NCBI GenBank assembly: GCA_016234655.1
Contig: JACRAU010000015.1
Location: 1 to 64,000, forward strand
DNA: 64,000 bases
Source: Betaproteobacteria bacterium
GTDB taxonomy: Bacteria > Pseudomonadota > Gammaproteobacteria > Burkholderiales > Thiobacillaceae
Direction of reading: 5' to 3'
Shown here one piece after another: positions 1-7,975 of the stretch (the first letter of the stretch is position 1; the number at the start of each line of letters is the position of its first letter). Made by a program: the position numbers and the translations under genes. The notes under the pieces are model-generated. The model saw nothing but the letters and a program-made list of their open reading frames with translations, had not been told where the DNA came from and did no database searches.

Positions 1-96
1 ATCCAGCGCGAACTCGAAGGTGCCGGGTTGGATTTGTTCGCTCAACACCACCGGCAGCAGCCGGGGGCTGCGATCTATCGTTTTGTATCTCGCCAT
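1..96 (-). CDS. IS1182-family transposase, N-terminal fragment (cut by window edge)
   Basis: Reading leftwards from an ATG at 96-94 gives 32 codons beginning MARYKTIDRSPRLLPV and continuing with a QIQPGTFEFAL segment. This opening (basic start, D-R-SP-LLPV, then GTFE-AL) is the usual N-terminus of IS1182/IS1380-like DDE transposases that I recognise. The catalytic domain is beyond the window, so intactness cannot be judged. The gene points away from the integron cassettes, in the same direction as they are transcribed. Confidence 0.6.
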   Translation of the reverse strand, partial: MARYKTIDRSPRLLPVVLSEQIQPGTFEFALD

Positions 97-181
97 GCGC
101 ATCGCTCCGGGCTATTTGGGCAATGGCTTGTTGGAGGTGGGAGTGGGGATTTTGTTCCGGGGATTGGGGGTTTTTGTACAG
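1..181 (-). mobile_element. Left-truncated IS1182-like insertion sequence end
   Basis: The window opens inside an insertion sequence. It holds the start of a transposase gene (1-96, minus strand) and about 85 bp of leader. The leader ends near 180 in a G/T-rich run whose minus-strand reading is TGTACAAAAACCCC, a plausible terminal end. This end directly touches the attC-like site at 182-249. The boundary is inferred, because the other end of the element and any target duplication lie outside the window. Confidence 0.5.
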
Positions 182-249
182 CCTCAACGTAGAAGTAACC
201 GGCCTTGCGCGGCTTTATGCGCAAGGTCCGGTTGACTGCCGGGTTGGGG
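182..249 (-). other. attC-like integron recombination site (cassette 2)
   Basis: Read on the minus strand, the site starts with a core CCCCAAC and ends with GTTGAGG. Between them lie two arms that pair: AACCGGACCTTGCGC with GCGCAAGGCCGGTT. One arm carries unpaired single bases, and the arms flank a short loop (ATAAAGCC). Imperfect palindrome, extrahelical bases on one strand and outer cores resembling RYYYAAC/GTTRRRY are the hallmarks of attC sites. It lies 26 bp past the stop of the minus-strand cassette gene at 276-836 and closely resembles the site at 846-912. Confidence 0.7.
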
Positions 250-275
250 GTCGCGGCTCATGAGCAGAGGTGTGT

Positions 276-836
276 TCATAGATGAGCGTGACGTGACGGC
301 TTACGTTTTGCGGGTAAGGGTTGCAGTTGCGCCAGAGTTTGTTTGTGGGTGTCGACGACAACTGCCAGAAGCTCAACGCCAACATCTGATATGCGCCGGA
401 GAGACTGGTAATCGACCGGTGCAGCAGCGGGAACAATTTTTCTATCAACTTTCCGATGCATCCCTCTTGGTTGCCATGTTCCCCGCGATATTTCGAGGCG
501 AAAAACTTTCCCGTCCTTCGACCAAACACCGTGCGCAACCCAATCTCGCAACTCTTCGAGTTCTTCAATTTCGGCTGCAAGAGCTTTCAGGTTGTGCGTT
601 ATTGATACGTTGTTGGCGCCAAGGAGAAGCGTGATGAGATGGAAGCGACTACGGACATTTTGGCGCGCCAGCGCAAGTCGACCTTCTGCCGGAGAGAGTC
701 GCAGCAGCGAGAAGGTAAGCAAGTTCATTTCGTGCTCAATGCACGAGAATATCGTGATGACACGCCCGATCTCACGCAGCAGAAGCGCCGGCAATCTATG
801 AGTACGCCTAGCGACGGCAACCGAAGGAAACGTCAC
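276..836 (-). CDS. Integron cassette protein, HEPN-like with RX4H motif
   Basis: This cassette gene encodes about 186 residues of unknown function. The predicted product is mostly helical (LLREIGRVITIFSCIEHEM, then two more amphipathic helices). It contains RDWVAHGVWSKDGKVF, whose R-x4-H spacing matches the catalytic motif of HEPN ribonucleases and of HEPN-like cassette proteins. I chose the GTG at 836 because a G-run precedes it by about 8 bases. A TTG at 851 is also in frame but lies inside the attC core. An ATG at 725 would cut the first helix. The gene sits between two attC-like sites with its 3' end next to one, as in a mobile cassette. A toxin or defence role is possible but not shown. 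Confidence 0.7.
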   Translation of the reverse strand: MTFPSVAVARRTHRLPALLLREIGRVITIFSCIEHEMNLLTFSLLRLSPAEGRLALARQNVRSRFHLITLLLGANNVSITHNLKALAAEIEELEELRDWVAHGVWSKDGKVFRLEISRGTWQPRGMHRKVDRKIVPAAAPVDYQSLRRISDVGVELLAVVVDTHKQTLAQLQPLPAKRKPSRHAHL

Positions 837-845
837 TGTGAAGAC

Positions 846-912
846 CCCCAACGTTTGAATTCACCGGACTGCGTGGCTTTTCGCGCAGGTCCGGTGGAAT
901 TATGGGTTGGAC
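846..912 (-). other. attC-like integron recombination site (cassette 1)
   Basis: Minus-strand reading starts with GTCCAAC, a perfect RYYYAAC core, and ends with GTTGGGG, near GTTRRRY. Inner arms ATTCCACCGGACC and GTCCGGTGAATTC pair with one bulged base, and TGCG/CGCA closes a GAAAAGCCA-type loop. Length (67 bp) and sequence (CCAACCC, ACCGGACCT, AAAGCC, CCGGT, ACGTTG) match the site at 182-249, as expected within one chromosomal integron. It lies 5 bp past the stop of the HNH cassette gene. Confidence 0.75.
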
Positions 913-917
913 GGCAA

Positions 918-1919
918 CTACTCATTTGGTCGAAACAGGAATTGTCGATGGTACGAGAGATATTTCTGGTGAAGAAAATTCAGCTCTCTGATGCGCTCGT
1001 CACCGGTAATTCCAAGAAGGGCTGCGTCTTGGATGAGATGCTTGGAGATGAGGATTCGCCCTTCGTCGTCGAAGGAAATCAGCCCCGCATCAAATGCTTT
1101 GTCATAGACCGGCGAAAGCGCCAACCCGTTAAATGGATCTAGTCGCTCGGAGTTGTCCGATGCGCTCCACGGTTTGATGTGAGAGGCTGTGATGAACTGC
1201 CCAGCGCCCGTAATTGCGCACTTGTGGCGCCACATGTCGAGAACCAATTTACGGAAACGCTGCTGACCTATCCGGACATTGAGCATTTCCTGTTTGGTGG
1301 TGGATGAAAGTAACGGGTTGTTGATCGTTCCTAGAAAGAAGAACACATCCGCGTCTTCTTGAAGGGCGGTGATGTACTCCAATAGGGCATTGAGTTCGTG
1401 AAGGTGCTTTTCGATTTGCTCGCGTTTGATGGTACTTGCTGTCTTCTCCGCAACACGCAGAACAAAATCTCGACGGAATGTAACCGCTCGGTATAAGGCC
1501 TCTTTTTCACCAAGCCTTGTTATAGGAAACGACTTCTGCTTGTTTTTCCCGGCATCGTCCTGATAGTTGGTCACCCAATTTATTTCAGGGCTCTTTCGGT
1601 CTTTTCTTTCGCGATGCTCGCGAGAGACGCCTACGATGCCAGATGTATTGCGAGGAGAGAGGGCAAGAACGAGCGGTATTGAATATCGGAGAGATGGATC
1701 ATCGGGATCAAGAATGCCAAGTTCAAAGGCGCTCTGTAAGAATTTGTCGCGATGGTCTTTGGCTGCTTGGTACGAGAGGGCCTTTGATCCGTATGTGCTG
1801 TCACTGAAGTTCTTGGACTCCTTGATCGGGTCACGTTCAAATTGAAACTGCCAGCGATGTTCATTGCCGCGATCAAGGCGTTTTAGATACTTGCGGTCAG
1901 GGAACTCTTCGGTATCCAT
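918..1919 (-). CDS. Integron cassette protein: AP2-like DNA-binding domains plus HNH nuclease
   Basis: The 333-residue protein is the first cassette after the attI region. Residues about 9-60 (YLKRLDRG...WQFQFERD...KNFSD..YGSKALSYQAAKDHRD) and about 93-150 (GIVGVSREH...WVTNYQDDAGKNKQKSF...EKEALYRA) look like two AP2/integrase-type DNA-binding domains. The C-terminus (about 216-320) is an HNH_2-type nuclease domain: FRKLVLDMWRHKCAITG, then TASHIKPW, DPFNGLALSPVYDKAFD and FDDEGRI. The His of ASHIKPW and the N-G-L-L/D-K-F-D pattern are the expected catalytic and metal positions. The ATG is 5 bp after the attI core GTTGAAC, so translation begins at the cassette edge. Such proteins act in restriction or as homing-type nucleases; which applies here is not known. 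Confidence 0.85.
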   Translation of the reverse strand: MDTEEFPDRKYLKRLDRGNEHRWQFQFERDPIKESKNFSDSTYGSKALSYQAAKDHRDKFLQSAFELGILDPDDPSLRYSIPLVLALSPRNTSGIVGVSREHRERKDRKSPEINWVTNYQDDAGKNKQKSFPITRLGEKEALYRAVTFRRDFVLRVAEKTASTIKREQIEKHLHELNALLEYITALQEDADVFFFLGTINNPLLSSTTKQEMLNVRIGQQRFRKLVLDMWRHKCAITGAGQFITASHIKPWSASDNSERLDPFNGLALSPVYDKAFDAGLISFDDEGRILISKHLIQDAALLGITGDERIRELNFLHQKYLSYHRQFLFRPNE

Positions 1920-1923
1920 TGCC

Positions 1924-2010
1924 GTTCAACGTAATGTAGACACCAAATGTCCGAATAAAAGTTTTATTGGACATGTCCGATAATCTTGGTGCATTTTGTA
2001 ACCCCCTGAT
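1924..2010 (-). other. attI-like region with palindromes between integrase and first cassette
   Basis: On the minus strand, GTTGAAC (1930-1924) is a perfect GTTRRRY core 4 bp before the first cassette gene. Behind it are three copies of a TGTCC(G)A motif: atgtccgaataaaa, its inverted partner ttttattggacat, and tgtccgataat. The last two create the perfect 10-bp palindrome GGACATGTCC. This is the position and layout expected for attI with integrase-binding repeats, and probably for the cassette promoter and the intI promoter. On the plus strand a TATACT at about 2016 could be the intI -10 box. Confidence 0.6.
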
Positions 2011-2054
2011 TTTTATACTATGGGGTGTCTTGTATTCTGCCCATAGGTCAAGCC

Positions 2055-3042
2055 ATGTCAAATAGTGAAACGTCTTCGCATTCTCAGCCCAAGTTGCTGG
2101 ACCAAGTGCGGGATCGCCTGCGATTAAAGCATTACAGCAAGCGCACCGAGGCGGCCTATGTACAGTGGATCAAACGATACATCTTTTTTCACGACAAGCG
2201 CCACCCCCTGGAGATGGGCAAGGCCGAGGTGGAGGCTTTTCCGACTTCGCTGGCGGTGGAGCGCAATGTCAGCGCGTCCACCCAGTCGCAGGCGCTGTCG
2301 GCCATATTGTTTCTATATTAAAGAGGTGCTGGATCAGCCCTTGCCCTGGCTCGACGAGGTGACGCGGGCCAAGAAGTCGGCGCGCCTGCCCACGGTGTTG
2401 ACTCGGGATGAAGTGGGGCGGCTGCTTAAATACGTGGATGACCCGCTGATGGATCTGGTCGTGCGTCTGTTCTATGGCACGGGCATGCGTTTGCTGGAGT
2501 GCCTGCGCCTGCGGGTAAAGGATGTCGACTTTGCCCGACACGAGATTGTGGTGCGCGAGGGCAAGGGTGCCAAGGACAGGGTGACCATGTTGCCCGATAC
2601 GCTGGCTGAGCGACTCAAGGCGCATCTGGCTCAGGTGAAGGCGCAGCATGTGGCCGATCTGGCGATGGGCAAGGGCGAAGCCTGGCTGCCGGATGCGCTG
2701 GCGGCCAAATACCCCAATGCCGGCAAGACCTGGGCATGGCAGTATGTGTTTCCCGCCGCGAGTTTTTCGCCCGACCCGCGCTCAGGCGCCGTGCGCCGCC
2801 ACCATATCGACGAGAAGCGGGTTCAGCGGGCGGTGCGCCGGGCGGCCGAGCGGGCCGAGGTTGCCAAGCCGGTGAGCCCGCACACCTTGCGCCATTCCTT
2901 TGCTACGCACTTGCTCGAAGGCGGCTACGATATCCGCACCGTGCAGGAGTTGCTGGGCCATTCGGACGTGTCCACTACCATGATTTACACTCATGTCCTG
3001 AACAAGGGCGGGCGCGGTGTGGTCAGCCCGCTTGATCGCTAG
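2055..3042 (+). pseudogene. intI: Integron integrase intI, disrupted by one-base frameshift
   Basis: This gene encodes a tyrosine recombinase that would integrate cassettes at attI. The first frame (ATG 2055; an upstream GTG is at 2025) gives the SAM-like N-terminal domain and stops after AILFLY at 2321. The second frame resumes at once with [14 protein letters not shown]. Removing one T near 2317-2319 restores a continuous protein of about 328 residues. Everything else is intact: GTGMRLLE (catalytic Arg), the IntI-specific extra helix [45 protein letters not shown] (catalytic His and Tyr), and the usual ending VVSPLDR. It is divergent from the cassettes, as in classic integrons. The break could be a real mutation, programmed frameshifting or a sequencing error; no slippery signal is evident. 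Confidence 0.85.
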
Positions 3043-3049
3043 GATTTCA

Positions 3050-3745
3050 ATGCGCTTCTCCATCTACCGTTACGACCCCGAAACCAACGCCGCGCCGCGC
3101 ATGCAGAGCTATGAGCTCGACATCGACCCGCGCGGCAAGATGGTGCTCGACGCCTTGCTCGCGCTGAAGGAGCAGGACGACAGCCTGGGCTTTCGCCGCT
3201 CCTGCCGCGAGGGGGTGTGCGGCTCGGACGGGGTGAACGTCAACGGCAAGAACGTGCTGGCCTGCATTACGCCGCTGGACGGATTGAAGCAGCCGGTCGA
3301 GATTCGGCCCTTGCCTCGGCTGCCGGTGGTGCGCGACCTGATCGTGGACATGGCCGAGTTCATGCGCCATTACCGGGCGGTGAAGCCCTATCTGATCAAC
3401 CTGGAGCCGGAGCCGGAGAACGAGCGGCTGCAAAGCCCGGCCGAGCGGGCCGAGCTGGACGGTCTGTACGAGTGCATCCTGTGCGGTTGCTGCACCACGG
3501 CTTGCCCGTCGTTCTGGTGGAACCCGGACAAGTTTCTCGGGCCGGCCGCCTTGTTGCAGGCCTATCGCTTCGTCGCCGATTCGCGCGACCAGGCCACGGC
3601 CGAGCGGCTGGACTTTTTGGAAGACCCGTACCGGCTGTTCCGCTGCCACGGCATCATGAATTGCGTGGAAGTTTGCCCGAAAGGCTTGAACCCCACGGCT
3701 GCGGCCGGCAAAATCAAGACCCTTCTGGTGAAGCGCGCGTTTTGA
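3050..3745 (+). CDS. sdhB: Succinate dehydrogenase iron-sulfur subunit
   Basis: SdhB carries electrons from the flavoprotein SdhA to the membrane quinone site in complex II. The 231-residue product has the plant-type 2Fe-2S cysteines (RRSCREGVCGSDGVNVNG, then VLAC) and the two clusters CILCGCCTTACPS and CHGIMNCVEVCPKGLNP that hold 4Fe-4S and 3Fe-4S. I chose ATG 3050 because MRFSIYRYDPE is the family start; the SD AGGA overlaps the intI stop codon. sdhE overlaps its end. The usual upstream partners sdhC, sdhD and sdhA are not present between sdhB and the left edge: the integron occupies that place. Confidence 0.97.
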   Translation: MRFSIYRYDPETNAAPRMQSYELDIDPRGKMVLDALLALKEQDDSLGFRRSCREGVCGSDGVNVNGKNVLACITPLDGLKQPVEIRPLPRLPVVRDLIVDMAEFMRHYRAVKPYLINLEPEPENERLQSPAERAELDGLYECILCGCCTTACPSFWWNPDKFLGPAALLQAYRFVADSRDQATAERLDFLEDPYRLFRCHGIMNCVEVCPKGLNPTAAAGKIKTLLVKRAF

Positions 3746-3984
3746 CCGAGGGACTCAACCGCCTGCGCTGGCGTTGCCGGCGCGGCATGCTGGAGCTGGA
3801 TGCCTGGCTGGGCGGGTTTCTCGACGCGGGTTTTTCCGGGCTCGACCAAGGGGAACAGGCCGTCTTCGGCCGGCTGATCGAGCAGGAAGATATGGACCTG
3901 TATGCCTGGCTGTCGGGCCAGGTGCCGGCCCCGGCCGAATTTAGGCCCGTGATTGAAAAGATTAGAAAAGTGACGCCGAAATGA
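3742..3984 (+). CDS. sdhE: FAD assembly factor SdhE
   Basis: SdhE helps attach FAD covalently to SdhA. The protein has 80 residues and the family signature [14 protein letters not shown] close to the N-terminus, followed by the helical bundle ending in LYAWLSGQ. Translation appears to begin at TTG 3742, which overlaps the last four bases of sdhB (TTGA). A second overlap, ATGA, links its end to gltA, so the three genes are translationally coupled. Confidence 0.9.
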   Translation: MTEGLNRLRWRCRRGMLELDAWLGGFLDAGFSGLDQGEQAVFGRLIEQEDMDLYAWLSGQVPAPAEFRPVIEKIRKVTPK

Positions 3985-5276
3985 GCAAACGCACCGCCAC
4001 CCTCCAATTCAGCGACAAGGACAAGACCATCGAGCTGCCGGTGCTCGACGGCAGTATCGGGCCTTCGGTCATCGACACGCGCGGCCTGGGCCAGCATCAC
4101 GTGTTCGCCTACGACCCCGGTTTCCTGTCGACGGCGAGCTGCGCGTCCAGCATCACCTATATCGACGGCGACAAGGGCCTGCTCTATTACCGGGGCTACC
4201 CCATCGAGCAATTGGCCGAGCACTCCGATTTTTTGGAGGTGGCCTATCTTTTGATCAACGGCGAGCTGCCGACGGCCGGGCAGAAGGCGCATTTCGTCGG
4301 CACGGTGAAAGAGCACACCATGCTGCACGACCTGATGGCCAACTTCTATCGCGGCTTTAGGCGCGACGCGCACCCGATGGCGGTGATGGTCGGCGTGGTC
4401 GGCGCGATGTCGGCCTTCTATCAGGATTCGTCCGACGCCTTCGACCCCGCGCAGCGCGAGATCGCGGCCTTCCGCCTGCTGGCCAAGGTGCCCACCATTG
4501 CGGCCTGGAGCTACAAGTACAACATCGGCCAGCCCTTCATGTATCCGCAAAACCGCTTCAGCTATGCGGAGAATTTCCTGTCCATGATGTTCGCCACGCC
4601 CTGCGACGACTACGTGCCGAACCCGGTGCTGGCCCGGGCGTTGGAGCGCATCTTCATCTTGCATGCCGACCACGAACAGAACGCCTCGTCGTCGACGGTG
4701 CGGGTGGCCGGATCGAGCGGCGCCAACCCCTTCGCCTGCATCGCGGCCGGCATCGCCTCGCTCTGGGGGCCGCTGCACGGCGGCGCCAACGAGGCGACGC
4801 TGACCATGCTGGAAGAGATCGGCGACGAGAAGCACATCGGCAAATTCATCGAGCGGGCCAAGGACAAGGCCGACTCCTTCCGCTTGATGGGCTTCGGCCA
4901 CCGGGTCTACAAGAACATGGACCCGCGCGCGGCGATCATGCGCGAGACCTGCCACGAGGTGCTGAACGAGCTGGGCCTGCACAACGACCCGCTGTTCAAG
5001 CTGGCGCTCAAGCTGGAGCAGATCGCGCTGGAGGACGAGTACTTCGTGAAGAAGAAGCTCTATCCCAACGTCGATTTCTATTCCGGCATCGTCATGCGCG
5101 CGATGGGCATCCCCAATTCCATGTTCACCGCGATCTTCGCGCTGGCCCGCACCGCCGGCTGGACCGCGCAATGGATGGAGATGATCTCCGGCGGCGAGCA
5201 CAAGATCGCCCGGCCCCGGCAGCTCTATGTCGGCGCCGAGCGGCGCGATTACCTGCCGGTCGATAAGCGGAAGTAA
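3981..5276 (+). CDS. gltA: Citrate synthase (type II, hexameric)
   Basis: This enzyme condenses oxaloacetate and acetyl-CoA to citrate, the entry step of the TCA cycle. The 431-residue length and the N-terminal beta domain before the first catalytic region fit the NADH-sensitive Gram-negative type. Visible motifs include [10 protein letters not shown], the catalytic-region GPLHGGANE and [14 protein letters not shown], and a late [11 protein letters not shown] segment. It overlaps sdhE by four bases and is followed after 2 bp by sucA, so it belongs to the same transcript. Confidence 0.97.
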   Translation: MSKRTATLQFSDKDKTIELPVLDGSIGPSVIDTRGLGQHHVFAYDPGFLSTASCASSITYIDGDKGLLYYRGYPIEQLAEHSDFLEVAYLLINGELPTAGQKAHFVGTVKEHTMLHDLMANFYRGFRRDAHPMAVMVGVVGAMSAFYQDSSDAFDPAQREIAAFRLLAKVPTIAAWSYKYNIGQPFMYPQNRFSYAENFLSMMFATPCDDYVPNPVLARALERIFILHADHEQNASSSTVRVAGSSGANPFACIAAGIASLWGPLHGGANEATLTMLEEIGDEKHIGKFIERAKDKADSFRLMGFGHRVYKNMDPRAAIMRETCHEVLNELGLHNDPLFKLALKLEQIALEDEYFVKKKLYPNVDFYSGIVMRAMGIPNSMFTAIFALARTAGWTAQWMEMISGGEHKIARPRQLYVGAERRDYLPVDKRK

Positions 5277-5278
5277 TC

Positions 5279-7969
5279 ATGACAGGGCGCGGCGAGGCCT
5301 ACTACTCGGGCAGCGCCGAGTACCTGGCGGCCCTGGAGGCGCGCGAGCGGGCGCCGGCCGTTGCCGCAAAACCCGCCGCCGGCCCGGCCGTCACCGATTG
5401 GGCCTTGCTGCAATGCAACACCGGCCAGGTCGGCGTGTTGCAGCTCATCAACGCCTATCGCTTCCACGGCTTTCGCGCCGCCGATCTCGACCCGCTCAAG
5501 CGCCTGAACCAAGACGCGCTGCCCGAGCTGGACCCGGCCAATTACGGCTTGACCCCGGCCGACCTCGAACTCGAATTCGACACCGGCTCGCTCGCCGGCC
5601 CGCCGCGCGACAGCCTGCGCGGCATCCTGGCTCGGCTGCGCCGCGCCTATTGCGGCACGCTGTCGGCCGAGTACATGCATATCCGCGACACTCCGCAGAA
5701 GCGTTGGCTACAGGCCCGGCTGGAGTCGGACGAACTGGAGCGGGAGGTCTCCGACGAGCGGCGGCACTGGCTGCTCAAGCAGCTCACCTTGGCCGAGACG
5801 GTCGAGAAGCTGATCCACGCCCGCTTCGTCGGCCAGAAGCGGTTCTCGCTGGAAGGCGCGGAATCGCTGATTCCCCTGCTGAACTTTTTGGCCGAGCGCG
5901 CCATCGGCGGCGGCATCAAGGAAATCGGCCTGGGTATGGCCCATCGCGGCCGGCTCAACGTGCTGCACAACGTGCTCGGCCGTTCGGCCCTGGCCTTGTT
6001 CGCGGAAGAGGCCAACCTCGTGTCGGAAGGCGCCTCGACCGGCGACGTGAAATACCACCTGGGCTATGCCCGCGAGGTGGAGACGGCGGCCGGCGGCATC
6101 CGCATCGCGCTGGCTTTCAATCCCTCGCACCTGGAGATCGTCAACCCGGCGGTGCAGGGCTGGGTGCGGGCGCAGCAGCAAAAGCGTGGCGACCTGGACG
6201 GCAGCCAGGTCGTGCCGGTGCTGATCCACGGCGACGCGGCCTTCGCCGGCCAGGGCGTGGTGATGGAGAGCCTGGCCATGTCGGCCACGCGCGGCTTCAC
6301 CACCGGCGGCACGCTGCATATCATCGTCAACAACCAGATCGGCTTCACCACCTCGGACCCGCGCGACACCCGCTCCAGCCTGTATTGCACCGACGTGATG
6401 AAGATGGTCGAGGCGCCGGTGCTGCACGTGAACGGCGACGACCCCGAGGCGGTGCTCAAGGCCGTGCGCATCGCGCTCGACTACCGCATGACCTTCCGCC
6501 ACGACATCGCCATCGACCTGATCTGCTACCGCCGCCTGGGCCACAACGAGCAGGACGAGCCGATGGTGACCCAACCGCTGATGTACCGGCGGATCCGCGA
6601 TCTGGCCGGCACCCGCGCGCTCTACGCCCAGAGCCTGCAAGACCGGGGCTTGCTGGGGGAGGGCGCGGCGGACGCGCTGGTCGAGGCCTGCAAGCAGGAG
6701 ATCGAGGCCCTGCCGGCCGCGCCGGAGCGGCCCTATACGCCTTATGTCGCCGACTGGCGGCCTTATCGCGGCAACGATTGGCGCGCGCCGGCCGACACCG
6801 CCGTGCCGGCGGCGCGGCTGCGCGAGCTGGGCCAGCGCATCGCCCACGAGCCGGCGGGGTTTAGCCTGCATCCGCGCGTGATCATGGTCATGCAGAGCCG
6901 GCGCCAGATGGCCGAGGGCGCGTTGCCGCTCGATTGGGGCATGGCCGAGGCGCTGGCCTTCGCCAGCCTGCTGACCGAGGGCCACGGCATCCGCCTGAGC
7001 GGCCAGGACTCCGGGCGCGGCACCTTCTTCCATCGCCATGCCGTGCTGCACGACCAGCAGCGCGAACGCTGGGATGCCGGCGTGCATATCCCGCTGCAAA
7101 ACCTCGGCGCCGAGCAGGCCCACTTCCTGGTGGTCGATTCGCTGTTGTCGGAAGAGGCGGTGCTCAGTTTCGAATACGGCTATGCCAGCGCGGCGCCGAA
7201 CGAGCTGGCGATCTGGGAGGCGCAGTTCGGCGACTTCGCCAACGGCGCCCAGGTGGTGATCGACCAGTTCATCGCGGCCGGCGAGGCCAAATGGGGCCGG
7301 CTCAACGGCCTGGTGTTGTATCTGCCGCACGGCTATGAGGGCCAGGGGCCGGAGCATTCCTCCGCGCGCATCGAGCGCTATCTGCAACTCGCGGCCGAGG
7401 ACAACATCCAGGTCGTGCAGCCCAGCCTGCCTGGGCAATTGTTCCATTTGCTGCGCCGGCAGATACGCCGGCCTTATCGCAAACCGCTGATCTGCTTTAC
7501 GCCGAAGAGCCTGTTGCGCCACCCCGATTCCAGTTCAAGCCTGGAAGATTTGGCGAGCGGCGCTTTTCAGCCGGTGCTCGGCGAGGCCGATGACGGCATT
7601 GAGCCGGCCAAGGTGGCGCGCTTGGTCTTCTGTAGCGGCCGGGTCTATTTCGATCTGGCGCAGGCCCGTAAGGCGCGCGGGCTGGATCATGTCGCCATCC
7701 TGCGCGTCGAACAGTACTACCCGCTGCCGGATGCGGAGCTCCGGGCCGAGCTGGCGCGGTATCCCAATGCGGCCGAGATCGTCTGGGCCCAGGACGAGCC
7801 GCAAAACCAGGGGGCCTGGCGCTACATGGCCTATCACCTGCGGGCTTTGAGCGGCCAATCGGTGCGCTACGCCGGCCGGCCCGCCTCGGCCTCGCCGGCC
7901 ACCGGCTATCACGGCGTGCATAAGAAGCAGCTGGACGAGCTGATCGCCGCCGCTCTCGGCGCCGCCTGA
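5279..7969 (+). CDS. sucA: 2-oxoglutarate dehydrogenase E1 component
   Basis: E1 uses thiamine diphosphate to decarboxylate 2-oxoglutarate and pass the succinyl group to E2. At 896 residues it is slightly short for the family but complete at both ends. Seen in it: AEYMHIRDTPQKRWLQ, GMAHRGRLNVLHNV, HGDAAFAGQGVV, the ThDP/Mg region NNQIGFTTSDPRDTRSS, and the C-terminal LVFCSGRVYFDL and WAQDEPQNQGAW. The usual E2 and E3 genes (sucB, lpd) do not follow; an inverted repeat and an unrelated membrane-protein gene come next. They must be elsewhere, or the complex is altered. Confidence 0.95.
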   Translation: MTGRGEAYYSGSAEYLAALEARERAPAVAAKPAAGPAVTDWALLQCNTGQVGVLQLINAYRFHGFRAADLDPLKRLNQDALPELDPANYGLTPADLELEFDTGSLAGPPRDSLRGILARLRRAYCGTLSAEYMHIRDTPQKRWLQARLESDELEREVSDERRHWLLKQLTLAETVEKLIHARFVGQKRFSLEGAESLIPLLNFLAERAIGGGIKEIGLGMAHRGRLNVLHNVLGRSALALFAEEANLVSEGASTGDVKYHLGYAREVETAAGGIRIALAFNPSHLEIVNPAVQGWVRAQQQKRGDLDGSQVVPVLIHGDAAFAGQGVVMESLAMSATRGFTTGGTLHIIVNNQIGFTTSDPRDTRSSLYCTDVMKMVEAPVLHVNGDDPEAVLKAVRIALDYRMTFRHDIAIDLICYRRLGHNEQDEPMVTQPLMYRRIRDLAGTRALYAQSLQDRGLLGEGAADALVEACKQEIEALPAAPERPYTPYVADWRPYRGNDWRAPADTAVPAARLRELGQRIAHEPAGFSLHPRVIMVMQSRRQMAEGALPLDWGMAEALAFASLLTEGHGIRLSGQDSGRGTFFHRHAVLHDQQRERWDAGVHIPLQNLGAEQAHFLVVDSLLSEEAVLSFEYGYASAAPNELAIWEAQFGDFANGAQVVIDQFIAAGEAKWGRLNGLVLYLPHGYEGQGPEHSSARIERYLQLAAEDNIQVVQPSLPGQLFHLLRRQIRRPYRKPLICFTPKSLLRHPDSSSSLEDLASGAFQPVLGEADDGIEPAKVARLVFCSGRVYFDLAQARKARGLDHVAILRVEQYYPLPDAELRAELARYPNAAEIVWAQDEPQNQGAWRYMAYHLRALSGQSVRYAGRPASASPATGYHGVHKKQLDELIAAALGAA

Positions 7970-7975
7970 TTCCCG

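Noticed and set aside
20-1142. Plus-strand frames in the left 1.1 kb (20-235, 260-634, 639-1142)
   Set aside because: They run antisense to the IS and cassette genes and across attC hairpins, with no coherent protein features.
2310-2325. Programmed frameshift site in intI
   Set aside because: No slippery heptamer or downstream pseudoknot is evident, and IntI proteins are not known to use one. Mutation is the simpler reading.
3714-5201. 495-codon minus-strand open frame opposite gltA
   Set aside because: It is the antisense of a clear citrate synthase gene in GC-rich DNA, with low-complexity His/Arg/Val composition and no domain.
5227-6864. 545-codon plus-strand frame overlapping sucA
   Set aside because: Arg/Pro/Gly-rich shifted frame of sucA, not a separate gene.
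5708-7522. 604-codon minus-strand frame opposite sucA
   Set aside because: Antisense shadow of sucA; composition is typical of reverse-frame translation and there is no start signal.
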